64,000 nt of DNA from Sacculina carcini. Its lineage: Eukaryota; Arthropoda; Thecostraca; Sacculinidae. The position numbers and the translations under genes were made by a program. Of the stretch, positions 44,706-55,100 are shown piece by piece. Positions within the stretch are counted from its first letter, which is position 1. Each line of letters starts with the position of its first letter. The notes beneath the pieces are model-generated. The model did not search any database and was not told the DNA's origin. It saw nothing but the letters and a program-made list of their open reading frames with translations. Location: the NCBI GenBank assembly GCA_916048095.2, contig OU696589.1, forward strand, positions 971,501 to 1,035,500, written 5' to 3'.

Positions 44706-45908
44706 ATGAATGAGTTTTATGTGACGTTGCCAAGTGTGGCAAGCACTAAGACCTTCGCACATAACACCACCGCTGAATTTTCGGTGAATCTCGCTCAGCC
44801 TTTATGCTTAGATACACAACAATGGCAAGTGGCCTTACACTCTGTTTTACTGCCCACCAACTGGCTGACCCTCAACAAAGATATAATATTTTCAGAGTAC
44901 AGTCCAAATACGGACGATCTCAATAAATCATCAACAGTGTATGCTGGCAAGTATACTGTCGATACGTTCCTTTCGGCGCTACAAACGCATGTGAATAGTG
45001 ATCATGTGAAAGTAAGAGTATCACGAGACAATCATTTATGGTTGGAAGTTACAAACATTGTGTTGCACATAAGCGAACAATTTTCCCGACCATTGCATGT
45101 CAACGGATCGATAGCACACTCGACACGACGATATCGCTATGCACATTATGGTGTGTTTGACGCCAGCGATATCACTATGATCATGTCCACACCGTTTCCG
45201 TTGGACCCAGCCTCGACGCAATTGTTGACTATCGAAACAAATCTTGTAGCTGCACAAATAGTCAACCGCTCACTGCAACCACAACTCCGTCAAATACATG
45301 TGACTAATACGTCGCCAATACAAGAATTGGTATTTAATCAAATGTATTATAAACCTTTGTCACATTCCAATATATCTACTGTTCAGGTGAAAATCTTTGA
45401 CGAATCCCGTAAGAAATTCCCTTTCACTACCGGTCCGGGTCTAATTTTGACGCTACATTTTCGAAAAATGTCCAGCCAATGCTTCTATGTGTCGTTGGAC
45501 AGTTCGAGCTGTCTGCATCTTTATCCTGGAAACACTGCATCTCAATTTCGTGTTCAGCTACCGGCGCCACTGAATCTAGATCGTTCGTGGACTGTTGGAC
45601 TGGCCGAAATCACATTTTCCGCTCGCTGGCTGAATGTAGAAAATCGTATGAATGAATTCGAGATTGATGGTGAGACATTCCAACTCATCACAGGGCACTA
45701 CATGTCCAAGCAGGCGCTGCTGGAAAATTTCAACTATGTTTGCGGTAGACAAGTGCTCACTCTGGATACTGGTGGACATGTATGGTGTGGGGACACTGAC
45801 GTATCAGTAAGCACCAAAATAGCTAGGGCTCTTGTGTTCACCAGCCACGTAGTGTCAGATCGTCACGTCGCGTTGTTATTGAAAAACATACACGCTCGTC
45901 GAATGTGA
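44706..45908 (+). CDS. Polinton minor capsid (penton-type) protein (400 aa)
   Basis: Starts MNEFYVTLPSVASTKTFAHN then TTAEFSVNLAQPLCLD, the usual opening of Polinton penton-like proteins (peptide strands with NTxxxFxxxLxxPLxL). A second similar block lies in the middle: SSCLHLYPGNTASQFRVQLP, then LNLDRSWTVGLAEITFS, suggesting two related jelly-roll-like halves. The frame is open throughout. Its stop overlaps the next start by one base (TGATG at 45906-45910). The protein would form the vertices of a Polinton capsid, by analogy with virophages and adenovirus-like relatives. Confidence 0.85.
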   Translation: MNEFYVTLPSVASTKTFAHNTTAEFSVNLAQPLCLDTQQWQVALHSVLLPTNWLTLNKDIIFSEYSPNTDDLNKSSTVYAGKYTVDTFLSALQTHVNSDHVKVRVSRDNHLWLEVTNIVLHISEQFSRPLHVNGSIAHSTRRYRYAHYGVFDASDITMIMSTPFPLDPASTQLLTIETNLVAAQIVNRSLQPQLRQIHVTNTSPIQELVFNQMYYKPLSHSNISTVQVKIFDESRKKFPFTTGPGLILTLHFRKMSSQCFYVSLDSSSCLHLYPGNTASQFRVQLPAPLNLDRSWTVGLAEITFSARWLNVENRMNEFEIDGETFQLITGHYMSKQALLENFNYVCGRQVLTLDTGGHVWCGDTDVSVSTKIARALVFTSHVVSDRHVALLLKNIHARRM

Positions 45909-46198
45909 TGGATGTAAGTCGACTCAACCCAACATTTTTGTATATCTACATGGACAAGCTACAGGCGCAGATGGTTGGTGATACTATGGCTCCGGTATTA
46001 CGCGTTGTCAGTCCGTACACGAACGATATACAATCACCTCAAATTCATCGAACATTCAATCAAATTCAGTATGTACCGCTGGAAAATGAGTTCATTACCG
46101 ATCTGGGAGTGCATATAAGACAGAGCAATGGGGAATTGGTTCCATTTTACCACGGCCGTTCGTACCTGACACTACATTTTATGCAAAAACAACAATGA
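45908..46198 (+). CDS. Small Polinton protein after minor capsid (96 aa)
   Basis: Starts MDVSRLNPTFLYIYMDKLQA and contains DLGVHIRQSNGELVPFYHGR followed by SYLTLHFMQ. The ending resembles part of the preceding protein (GPGLILTLHFRK), so it may be a related beta-rich fragment or a short capsid-associated protein of its own. ATG at 45908 shares its first base with the previous stop; the end overlaps the next start by four bases (ATGA, 46195-46198). Confidence 0.6.
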   Translation: MDVSRLNPTFLYIYMDKLQAQMVGDTMAPVLRVVSPYTNDIQSPQIHRTFNQIQYVPLENEFITDLGVHIRQSNGELVPFYHGRSYLTLHFMQKQQ

Positions 46199-46537
46199 CA
46201 AATTCTCAGTTGATATTTCGAGGTCCAATGATACAGCGTGGCAGCGGACTTGGGAGTATTTTCAGAGGCTTAATGAGAGTGGTGATACCCGCCGTCAAAA
46301 CTGTTGCCAAACAACCTCTGACAAAACGTTCTCGACGGAGAAAATGCAAGTCAAGCCGTCCGCAATCGCTCTCGACACGAAGCTAAACGTATTCTTCGAA
46401 CCAGTATAAATAGTTTAAATCGTGCGACGAATCAATCAGTCTCTCGACGACCGACGAAACGAAAAGGTGTTGGTCAACGACGTCAACAGGAGCGCGACAT
46501 CTTTGACAATGCAAAACGTAGACGAATGCGCTTGTGA
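46195..46537 (+). pseudogene. Small basic glycine-rich Polinton protein (fossil)
   Basis: Opens MTNSQLIFRGPMIQRGSGLG followed by SIFRGLMRVVIPAVKTVAKQ and then Arg/Lys-rich sequence. A GxGLGxxFxxxxRxxxPxxK opening is recurrent in a short protein lying before the major capsid in Polintons and has been likened to adenovirus pX or pVI. It is broken, with about one break. It overlaps the major capsid start. Confidence 0.6.
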
Positions 46538-47798
46538 AATAACCGAGGTATTCTCTCGACCAGTGTTTGAAACCAGTGTGAAATCGTCCAAAACCCATGT
46601 ATATTACCCGGTGAGTCGACTAAGCAGCGAAGGTCCGTTTGAATTTCACTTACCTGCGCTCGGTAAATCGTCTACGCGTCCATCAAAAACCAAGCTCTAT
46701 GGCAAAGCACGTGTTGTCAATCGTGACGGTAGCGAACTAATGGACGACGCCAACGTGAGCGTTGTCAACCTGCTACCACATGCTTTCTTCAAACAGATTG
46801 ACTATCAGATTGGTGATACTATTGTATCGGATTCCAGCGCGCTCTATGGCTATCGTGCCTATCTTGAGACGTTGTTGTCGTATAACCAGAACGCTAAAAA
46901 CGGTCATTTACGGTCGGGTTTTTGGCGTAAAGATACTGCTGGACACTTGCATGATGTTAAACTTTTGAACATTGGTTTCAACGAACGCAAACAATGGGTG
47001 GCTGGAAGCAAAGATTTTGATTTTTGTATACCGCTACAGCAGGATACCAACCATCAATGTCGTATATTGCCCGGTACAGTTTCGGAGAAACTCAAACTTA
47101 TTCGAAACTCTGATCAGTTTGCTCTACTCGGTGCCGAGGGAGAATACAAGATTGAAATTGTCGACCTGTGTGTGCATGTCGAGAAAATAACGCTTTCCGA
47201 CTCGATGTGGGTGAATTTTCACAAACAGTTGGCGAAGACACCAGCCCGTTATCCTATTCCACGAGTTCTACTGAAAACATATACTCTCCCCAAAGGAAAC
47301 ATGAGTGGAACGCTGAATAATATTTTCACCTCACAAGTGCCGCGAGAAATTCTGCTGGGACTCGTAAGCACTGAAGCGTATCATGGATCGCTACAGAAAA
47401 ACCCATGGAATTTTCACCACTACCATCTAAACAGTCTTCAGTTCTATATAAATGGCGAGCCGTACCCCACGCACCCCTATCGCCCCGATTTCACAAAGGG
47501 TCTATACATGAGATCGTATCTGTCACTGTTTGACGGCACCGGCCTCGATACGGAAAACCAGGGCCTGGATATCACACATGATGATTATGCGTCCGGCTAT
47601 ACTCTGTTTATTGTAGATTTGACTCCGGATCAGTGTGGTGGTGATCATTTGCATCCGCGTGAACAAGGTAATGTGAGGTGTGAGCTGGCATTCTCCTACG
47701 CTCTACCCGAGACAATTAACGTTCTAATCTACGCCACGTTTGAAAACGAAATAACAATTGACAGCGCCGGACGTGTCAGCACAGATTTTCAACTATGA
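46509..47798 (+). CDS. Polinton major capsid protein (429 aa)
   Basis: The best start is ATG at 46509 (MQNVDECACEITEVFSRPVF); the open frame extends further upstream without an ATG. Characteristic segments are TSVKSSKTHVYYPVSRLSSE, FEFHLPALGKS, SVVNLLPHAFFKQIDYQIGD, LYGYRAYLETLLSYNQNAKN, PARYPIPRVLLKTYTLPKGN and LDTENQGLDITHDDYASGYT. This is a double jelly-roll type capsid protein as predicted for Polintons. The frame is open throughout. Its TGA overlaps the start of the following protease-like frame by four bases (ATGA, 47795-47798). Confidence 0.9.
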   Translation: MQNVDECACEITEVFSRPVFETSVKSSKTHVYYPVSRLSSEGPFEFHLPALGKSSTRPSKTKLYGKARVVNRDGSELMDDANVSVVNLLPHAFFKQIDYQIGDTIVSDSSALYGYRAYLETLLSYNQNAKNGHLRSGFWRKDTAGHLHDVKLLNIGFNERKQWVAGSKDFDFCIPLQQDTNHQCRILPGTVSEKLKLIRNSDQFALLGAEGEYKIEIVDLCVHVEKITLSDSMWVNFHKQLAKTPARYPIPRVLLKTYTLPKGNMSGTLNNIFTSQVPREILLGLVSTEAYHGSLQKNPWNFHHYHLNSLQFYINGEPYPTHPYRPDFTKGLYMRSYLSLFDGTGLDTENQGLDITHDDYASGYTLFIVDLTPDQCGGDHLHPREQGNVRCELAFSYALPETINVLIYATFENEITIDSAGRVSTDFQL

Positions 47799-47954
47799 AC
47801 GCTATTGAATTGGAACGGCTGCTCGACACAGTTGCCACATTTCGGGGGGTTTGGGCGTGCGACCAGCTAAACATTTCACATTTGCTCGCGGTGTGCGCAC
47901 ATCAACTATTGTGAGTATACAACCGCGCTGGCAATCGGGTCTGCATTTGGTCGT
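47795..47954 (+). pseudogene. Start of probable Polinton cysteine protease (fossil)
   Basis: The frame begins MNAIELERLLDTVATFRGVW and ACDQLN, the opening I associate with the adenain-like protease (PRO) of Polintons (hydrophobic-GVYPCDxLP-type). A further recognisable piece is SIQPRWQSGLHLVVVL, resembling the NTDPxxxPGxHWV block that carries the catalytic His. Only this start portion is recognisable; directly beyond lies the arm made of Pao sequence. It is broken. No other protease was found in the element. Confidence 0.55.
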
Positions 47955-48186
47955 AGTGCTACCACCTTGTTGTTTGGCAGGTCGTTGGGATCTTTTACCC
48001 ATGGGTAACTCGCAACCCAGTGCCCCTCGAATTTTATGCCACTCTCGATAAGAGCTAACTCTCTCTCTTCCTTTAGGGTGTAATCTTTCCCACCCGCAGG
48101 ACACTTTCCGCACCTGCAGCCCCCACATTTCGGAGTGCAGCTTACGCCCATTGACTCAATATAAAAAAACTCTCTAACACTCAACA

Positions 48187-49975
48187 AAGCGTGATTGGAT
48201 TGACATCTAATCTGCTAAACGTGAGACACATCTTCTCGAATGGTGGGATGTGTACCACCGAGACAGGAACCAAACACATTTCGCATGAGAAGCAAATTGC
48301 CCACTGCCCTGTGGGTCACGGGGTGTAAAGCAGCGTAATTGAAGCCTATTAGCACGTCGATCTCGCCGTAAGGACGGAACAGCAAATCGGGCGTATTCCC
48401 AAACAAGTTTCTTGCCTAAGCCATAACGCCGGAATCACATCTTACAATCGCACTCGAAATTTTTTCGATACCGTAAACATCAAAATAATAGACTCCTCCA
48501 TTCATGTCCCTGAGTGGCAAACAATATTTTTCGGAAGAAATGTTCTCCGTAATGCCCCCCACTTTGGTGATCTGCATTCGTGTTCTGACACCATTGAGAT
48601 TTAGTCGTTTTGCTTGGTTGAATGTTATGAGACTGACTGTTGAGCCGCTATCCCACAACACATTAACTCGACTGTATTTTTGAGAAACAGTCGGCAATCT
48701 CATCACCTGCAGGAGACATGTGTTTTCACTGTGTGATTGATCGGAAGGATCACTCGAGACAGCCTGTGCAACTGTATGCACTTTGACATCAGTCATTTGA
48801 AACGCATCATGCAGCAATTCATGATGAGATTGTTCACAATTCTGAACGCTGCACTTAAGCTTTCTCCTGCAATTTCGTGACAAGTGATTTAGGCCCAGAC
48901 ATGACAAACAGGTTTTCTTGTTTTTGACTAACCTTAGTCGATCATCGGCTGTCATTTGCAGGAACCTTCTACAGTCGCTAACACCATGGGTGGTTGTGTT
49001 ATGCAACCAGCAACGCTGTGGCTGAATATTTGGCTCATTGGTTCTTGCATTACTGACATGAATTGTCTCCCTGCTAGTCAACTGTGGAGCACTACGCAAC
49101 TTGTGGGAATTATACTCGATTGCCCTTTTATGTTGTAGAATAAATTTCAGAAGAGCTGGAAATTTGTCATACTTATTTACAGGAGAATCATCGCGAGTAA
49201 TTTCAATTGCCCAGTTCGCCCTTAACTCTGAAGGTAATTTGGCTTCCAGAACGCTGACTGTGCTTGAATTGGAAATTTCGTTTTCGAGATTGGCTTTGCA
49301 AAGGTCATTATGCCCCCTCTCTATAATGTTAGCAAATTGCACAAAATCTTCAGGCTTTTTGACGTGGAATCTGCTGATTTCTGTAATGACATTTTCAACA
49401 AGCTTGCTTGGATCCCCAAATTCATTGTCCAATCTGTCCCACATTGACTGCACATCATCTATGCTCCGAACGATATTTAGGGCATGCCCTCTCAAACAGG
49501 ATCGTAACACATAGGCTGCGGAATCTCCTTGCAACTGTTTCATTACATGACTGGTGAAGTCAGTCTTGAAACGCGGGTACTCCCTAATGCTACCCGAAAA
49601 CACTGGTAGCGCCAAACGTGGCAGTTTCAACTGAACTTGATCAATTTTTTCATCTTTGGTGGAACACTGAACAGTTCGAGCCTCACGTTCGCTAAACTGT
49701 ATTACAGATCGTCTGATGTTATGGAATACGTCTTCCAGACTCGCTATCCATTCACTCTCGAGGTAATCATCGTATTCACTCAGTGAAATGACATAACTTT
49801 CGTGCTTGCTCTGCACTTCTGACCACACACTTCTGAGGTCTTCAAACATTTCGTCAATTAACCTCAGTGAATCTTTACCTGTCTCACACTTCAGCTGCTC
49901 CTCAATCTTAGAAGCTAACCGAGTAAATCTGCCCTTGGAAATCGCTCTGCTTGTTTTCAAAGATCTTGCCTCCAT
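48187..49975 (-). pseudogene. Pao gag-pro region (fossil, right copy)
   Basis: Same product as the left copy: MEARSLKTSRAISKGRFTRL, Gag core, CLSCLGLNHLSRNC and protease WDSGSTVSLITF. The two copies differ at scattered bases only. It is broken, with one or two breaks. Confidence 0.88.
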
Positions 49976-50292
49976 AATTGCGAAATACTCATGAAAGTTG
50001 TGAGATCAGACAAGCATAAACAACAAACGAATAAATGTTAACCTAATATCACTTCCATAGCGATAATTCCTCTTTGAAATATACAAAGGTAAACGAGATG
50101 GTACACAAACAAAATATTTCACAATACCGAAACCCGAAGCGTACGACACCGGATGAACAGATGCACCAAGATGAATTACACTCAGTCACCGCTGTCGAGC
50201 CGATATAGTCATGCCAGTCATCACGACCACCACAGCAATGTTGACCGACAGCAACAGGACCACGTCCCCGGCCAGAGGATGACGCGTATAAA

Positions 50293-50408
50293 TACCGCGC
50301 CCCAGACGGATCGCGTTTAAATACCGCGCCCCAGACGGATCGCGTTTAAATACCGCGCCCCAGACGGATCGCGTTTAAATACCGCGCCCCAGACGGATCG
50401 CGTTTAAA
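50293..50408 (-). repeat. 29-bp tandem array, mirror copy
   Basis: Four units inverse to 33247-33362, with the same unit number. Confidence 0.9.
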
Positions 50409-51247
50409 TGTCACGCTCCGCGCGTGTAGAACTGACGCTTTCAAGCGTCCAGCATATTGGCGCTAGAGACTCGGGGTTTCAACCTTTATTGACTTGCTCC
50501 ACATACATACACACACGTGCATGTGAAATCAGACGAAGCAAATCAGACGAAGGAAATTATCCTCGACATCCAACAACGGGCAGAGTGAGGAGGAAGAACG
50601 TAGGAGGTAGAAGGTAGAAGGTAGAAGGTAGAAGGTTTAAACCTGCGTGCAAAATACAAAAATAGCAAGGCTAAACACACACAACGTATTTCTGTTTATA
50701 CAATAATAAATATCCACGATCCAGAACGTTACATGCTAGCAGCAAGTAGAAACACAAGAAAAACATATAATATTATTGACATGCACTCACGCGTTCCGAG
50801 CGTCGCCAATCTTTCGGCTTAGCCGAGAAACAGAATCGTTCAGCACGAGCTGAGCATACACACCGAGTACTGAGCCCTACACATTATACACAATGGCTAC
50901 CACTGGTTCACCTTGCCTCGAGGTCATTCACACCCGAACGAGACAAAGAGAGTCATCTTACAAGAAGCATACATACGCGCATACATACAGGCACGCATCC
51001 CCGTGCACACAAGTGCAGACGTACATACACACGGGCACGCGTCTCCGTGTACACAAAGTGCATACGCGCATACAACGATGTGCAAACACTCTTCCAAGAG
51101 CATGCACATGCATACACACGCGCATGCATACAAATATGAACGCATATGCATACATATATGCATACATATACGCATATATACATATATGCATACATATACG
51201 CAACCCACAATAAAATAAATTTCGCCTCGATAGATCGAAGCGAAACA
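50409..51247 (-). repeat. Pao LTR (right arm)
   Basis: The inverse of 32401-33246, about 839 bp; small length differences lie in the short tandem repeats near the inner end. Confidence 0.85.
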
Positions 51248-51946
51248 TATATATATCAAGTATGATTGAAAATTATTATATTCTCGTCTCTGCCAAACAT
51301 CGACTTGGCGATCCCGATATAATGAGTATCGTGACATAAAATAGAAATAAAGGAAACAAGTTAGGCTGGGCATAGAATAAAGAATAAATATAATAAGAAA
51401 GGAAGAATAAGAAAAATAAAAGTTGGGCATAGAATAAAGAATAAATATAATAAGAAAGGAAGAATAAGAAATAAAAAAATAAAAGTTGGGTTGGGTTGGG
51501 TTAGGTAGGGTTGGGTCGGGCTAGGTTAGGTATAGAATAAAGAATACATAGAATAAAGAATAAGAAAAAAATAATAAATACAAATATGGCGCTAAAGAGA
51601 CACATATGTTTAGTTCCACCAGCAAACGCTATATATACACCTATTACACATCACCTGTAAAACGCTGCTGTGGCCGATCTCGGCAGACGCTGGCTTGGAG
51701 ACGCGAGGACCACGGTTCGAAACCCGTCAGGTATGTATATTTAAAATACATAAAAAAGTTAGGTTAGGATAAAGGAAACAAGTTAGGTTGGGCATAGAAT
51801 AAAGAATAAATATAATAAGAAAGGAAGAATAAGAAATAAAAATAAATTTTGGGGTAGGTCGGGTTAAAGCACAAAAAAAAATGTTGTCAGAGGGGAGGGG
51901 CCTAAGTAATGTAAACAAATGTGACAAAGTGGTGAGGCTCACTACT
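51248..51946 (-). repeat. Polinton right terminal inverted repeat, outer part
   Basis: The inverse of 31695-32400, ending AGGCTCACTACT. It includes the telomere-like run at 51485-51533 and the tRNA-like block at 51663-51731. Confidence 0.9.
51663..51731 (+). other. tRNA-like block in Polinton arm (right)
   Basis: Mirror of 31917-31985, reading on the plus strand with GTGGCCGATCTCGG and GGTTCGAAACC. It is followed by CAGGTATGT, which looks like a splice donor. Confidence 0.4.
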
Positions 51947-51951
51947 ACGAC
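51947..51951. other. Polinton target duplication, right
   Basis: ACGAC follows the terminal ACTACT, matching 31690-31694. Confidence 0.8.
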
Positions 51952-54695
51952 TCATGTGAATACTTTGGGTGGCATGAGCTTTGACTGTTCGGGTGTTGGT
52001 GAATGTTGTGTGAGTGTCGAGGAACAGTCAGTTGTGGTGAAAGCCCTTTGTGCTGCAGCACAAGCCGATGGGATATGATGCGATTCTGGGAATGAACGCC
52101 ATATCAGCGCTGGGGGGTGTTTGCGTACGTGCTGACGGTGGGGTGCATTTTCAAGTGAGTGCCAAGACTGCATACTGTGCTGCGACTGGTGATATTATTG
52201 AGTCAAAACCTGGACATGAGGCACGGTTCGATGCAGCTAAACACATGTGGACTTGCAAGTGGAAGTGGCTTGACGACCACGAGCCGCAGCGTTTGACAAA
52301 CGAAACTGCACAATATCATGTGAGGCAACACGCCAAGGAGGCATTTGACAGAGAGATCAATGAGTGGAACAGCAAAAAATGGTTGATTCCCTATGATGAG
52401 AGTGTACATGGGCCTGCCCGCTGTTTGATTCCACTGATGGCAGTAACCCAAAAGAACAAGAACAAAGTGAGACCGGTCCTCGATTTCCGAGAATTAAACA
52501 AACACATTCACACTCGTTCTGCAGATGCTGACGTATGCAATGAGAAGCTGAGGGAATGGCGGATGAAGGGAGACAATGTGTTTATCATGGACCCCAAGAA
52601 AGCCTACCTGCAGATATCAGTTGACAGTTCATTGTGGCCTTTCCAGACGGTGAAGTTCAATGGTGTGTTGTACTGCTTGACCAGGCTTTGATTCGGGTTG
52701 AGTGAGGCGCCCATGATCATGCATACGGTGGTCGACTCGGTGATGGCACAGAACGACCAGATAAGACGTGGGACATCGGCATATGTTGACGATGTTCTCA
52801 TTGACGGAAACATTGTGTCACCCGAAGCGGTGAAGGAGCACTTTGCCAAGTACGGCCTTGAATCGAAAGAGATTCAAAAGCTCTCTGACGGAACCCGAGT
52901 GCTCGGCTTACACGTGTTTTCGTCAGAGTCTGGCAAGCTGATGTGGAAAAGGGACAATGCCGTGGGTGAGTGTCCGGAACAGCTCACGAGACGAGTCGTG
53001 TTTTCACTATGCAGCACTGTAGTGTCGCATTATCCTGTCGGTGGCTGGCTGCGAGTTGCCGCTTCGTACATCAAGCGACTTGCATCCGAAGCCACAAACA
53101 GCTGGGACGATCCGATTTGTGACTCGGCACTCCAGAGTAATGTGAACGAAGTGATGTCGAGACTACAGCATAGCGATCCCGTGAGAGGCGTGTGGAAGAT
53201 CGATGGTGATTCGGCGAATGTATGGGTAGACGCCAGCAACATTGCCATTGGTGCGTTGGTTGAGGTAAATGGCGAGACAGTGGAGGATGCTTGCTGGTTG
53301 AGAAGGGACAGCCACCACATAAACCTAAGTGAGCTAGAGGCCGTGATAAAGGGGCTTGGACTGGCGATCAAGCTAAAATTTCGAAAAATTCGGCTTTTCA
53401 CAGATTCATCCACGGTGCATGTATGGCTCAGGGGACTCCTAACGGCAAAGGAGCGTGTCAGGACCACTGCCTGTAGTGAGTTGCTGATCAAGCGCCGACT
53501 AGAGATCATCGGTGGATTGTTGGACGAGTACGACCTGACGGTTGAAGTAATGAAGGTGGCGTCTGAGAGGAATACAGCAGATTGCCTGACACTTGTGCCT
53601 GGTCACTGGTTGAAACAGGACAAATCAGTGTGTGCCGCAGGTGCTGAACCGACTGGCGTGCGTTCTCGCATCAGGCAGATTCACCACGACGCCGGACATC
53701 CGGGCATCCACCGAACGCGGTACTTTTGCCGGAGGAAAAAGCTTTACGTGAGCAAGCGGGAAGTCGCAGATGTTGTGAGGTCGTGTGACATCTACAATTA
53801 GATTTGCCCGGCGTCAGTGAAATGGAGACACGGGAAACTGAGCGTGAATCAAAACTGGCACCGACTGGCAGCAGATTTTGTGCATGTGCGTAATTTATTG
53901 TATGTGTCTGTCATCGATTGTGGTCCTTCGAGGTTTTCTCTCTGGCGCAAGGTTCGCAGTCGCAGCAGCGATGAAGTGGCGGACATTTTCGATGACATTT
54001 TTAGTGAGCGTGGACCCCCAAATGAGATACTTCTGGACAACGACACATCCTTTCGTGGACAGTCTTTTGTGCGGGCGATGGAACGTTGGGGTGTGAGCAT
54101 TCGCTATCGGTGTGCTTTTCGCCCAGAAGGAAACGGCATAGCGGAGAGGTCGCATCGGACTGTCAAGACCATTGTGGCGAGGAAACAGTGCAATGTGAGA
54201 GAGGCTGTGATGCTGCACAATTTGACGCCAATGGATGACGCCGGTCGCAGACCTGTTGATGGTGTGTATCGATACAGAGTGCGAATGCGTGACGAACTCC
54301 CGCGACAGCGCAGAACATCTGTTCGTGGCTGCGATTATGAGGTTGGCGATCCTGTCTGGGTGAGGCAGCGCGGAGACCGGTGTGATGCTGTCGGTCGCAG
54401 GGGTACCGTCACAAGTGTCGTGTCAGACCTCGTTGTCGCCGTCGATGGCATCAACAGGCACGTGGGTGATGTCAGACCACGGGCGGAGACGGAGAACGGT
54501 GGCGGCACGAACGGATTGGACGAGGCGAGCGGTGACGTGGCGGACGATGGCGAGCCTGCCGTCATGGTGTACGGTGAGAGGACTGCCGGGACTGATCCGG
54601 CGAGTAGCGGTCAGCAGCAGGCGCGACCACAGCGACAGAGTCAGCGTCCGGCGCGGTTCAATGATTATGTTGTGTATAATTCTAATCGGGCATAG
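51952..54695 (+). pseudogene. pol of the outer LTR element (fossil)
   Basis: On leaving the Polinton, the plus strand holds the rest of protease (GYDAILGMNAISALGGVCVR). Reverse transcriptase follows with VRPVLDFRELNKHIHTRSAD, NVFIMDPKKAYLQISVDSSL and AYVDDVLIDGN (catalytic YVDD). RNase H has VWVDASNIAIGALVEV, LSELEAVIKGL and LFTDSSTVHVWL. Integrase has HHDAGHPGIHRTRYFCRRKK, a core with LAADFVHVRNLLYVSVIDCG, ILLDNDTSFRGQSFVRAM and EGNGIAERSHRTVKTI. The tail ends RPARFNDYVVYNSNRA just before the purine tract and right LTR. Order RT, RNase H, integrase is Gypsy-class. It is broken, with about three breaks. Confidence 0.9.
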
Positions 54696-54718
54696 TGATT
54701 TTTAGAATCAGGGGGATA

Positions 54719-55095
54719 TGTATTATGTTTATTGTGTATTGCATGGTATTGTATCTTGTACTATATATAATTGTGTGTGCGTGCATGTGTACTTGTGTGC
54801 GTACGTGGGAGTGTGATTTTGTGTACGTTGTTGTATGCGCGCGCGGAGGTAGCTGCGTCACACAAGCGCGAGCGATGAGTGCATGCATGCGCGGGTGGTA
54901 TCCGCTCGGAGTCAACGGTCGCTCGTGCATGCTGGGCAGTGCGTTACTGGTGAAGTGAGAGTGTGGTGTTTTGTGCAGTGGTTTAGAGTGTTGATCGGTG
55001 GAGAGAGTAGTATTTAGTGCATTGTGTTGCGGTGTGATCGTGTGGAGTTGTGCTTTCTTGTTCTTATTTATTTTTCGTGCTTACATTCAAATACA
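54719..55095 (+). repeat. 3' LTR of the outer LTR element
   Basis: 377 bp, matching 30472-30849 with about eight substitutions and one indel. It is preceded by GGGGGATA and followed by the duplicated ATATG. Confidence 0.93.
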
Positions 55096-55100
55096 ATATG

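Larger units (their letters stand above)
47955..51247 (-). mobile_element. Inverted Pao copy in the right Polinton arm (fossil)
   Basis: The inverse of 32401-35700: LTR 50409-51247, the 29-bp array 50293-50408, Gag from 49975 leftwards, protease, and sequence down to 47955. Agreement with the left copy is very high by eye. The inner edge at 47955 corresponds to 35700 in the left copy, inside the Pao coding part, and has no LTR end and no target duplication. It was therefore created by copying an arm and not by a second insertion. It is broken, with about two or three breaks. Confidence 0.92.
31695..51946. mobile_element. Polinton (Maverick), 20.25 kb, with Pao in its arms
   Basis: Ends are AGTAGTAAGCCTCACC and, inverted, AGTAGTGAGCCTCACC; Polintons characteristically start with AG. 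Inverted arms are 31695-35700 and 47955-51946, about 4.0 kb each. Only the outer 700 bp of each is original Polinton sequence; the rest is a Pao/BEL element and its inverted copy. The core has integrase, two small proteins, ATPase, a hydrophobic protein and polymerase B on the minus strand. On the plus strand are minor capsid, small proteins, major capsid and the beginning of a probable protease. The gene set, length, ends and integrase-type target duplication all fit Polintons. It is broken, with perhaps five or six breaks across its genes, but the capsid genes and ATPase still read long. The flanking ACGAC duplication shows it inserted as a unit into the LTR element. Confidence 0.95.
30472..55095 (+). 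mobile_element. Gypsy-class LTR element containing a Polinton
   Basis: The LTRs are at 30472-30849 and 54719-55095. Both begin TGTATTATG and end AAATACA, and the 5-bp target duplication ATATG lies outside (30467-30471 and 55096-55100). By eye the LTRs differ at about eight bases plus one indel in 378, roughly two percent. The insertion is thus much older than the 5301-10165 element but not ancient. The internal part holds gag (30871-31567), the start of protease, and on the far side of the Polinton the rest of pol (51952-54695). A purine tract GGGGGATA precedes the right LTR. Apart from the Polinton the element is about 4.4 kb. It is broken, with several breaks besides the insertion. The Gypsy class follows from the pol order RT, RNase H, integrase. 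Confidence 0.92.

Noticed and set aside
31695-51946. A second, independent Pao insertion in the right arm
   Set aside because: The right copy has no inner LTR end or target duplication and shares the exact outer edge and flank of the left copy in mirror image, so copying of the arm is the simpler account.
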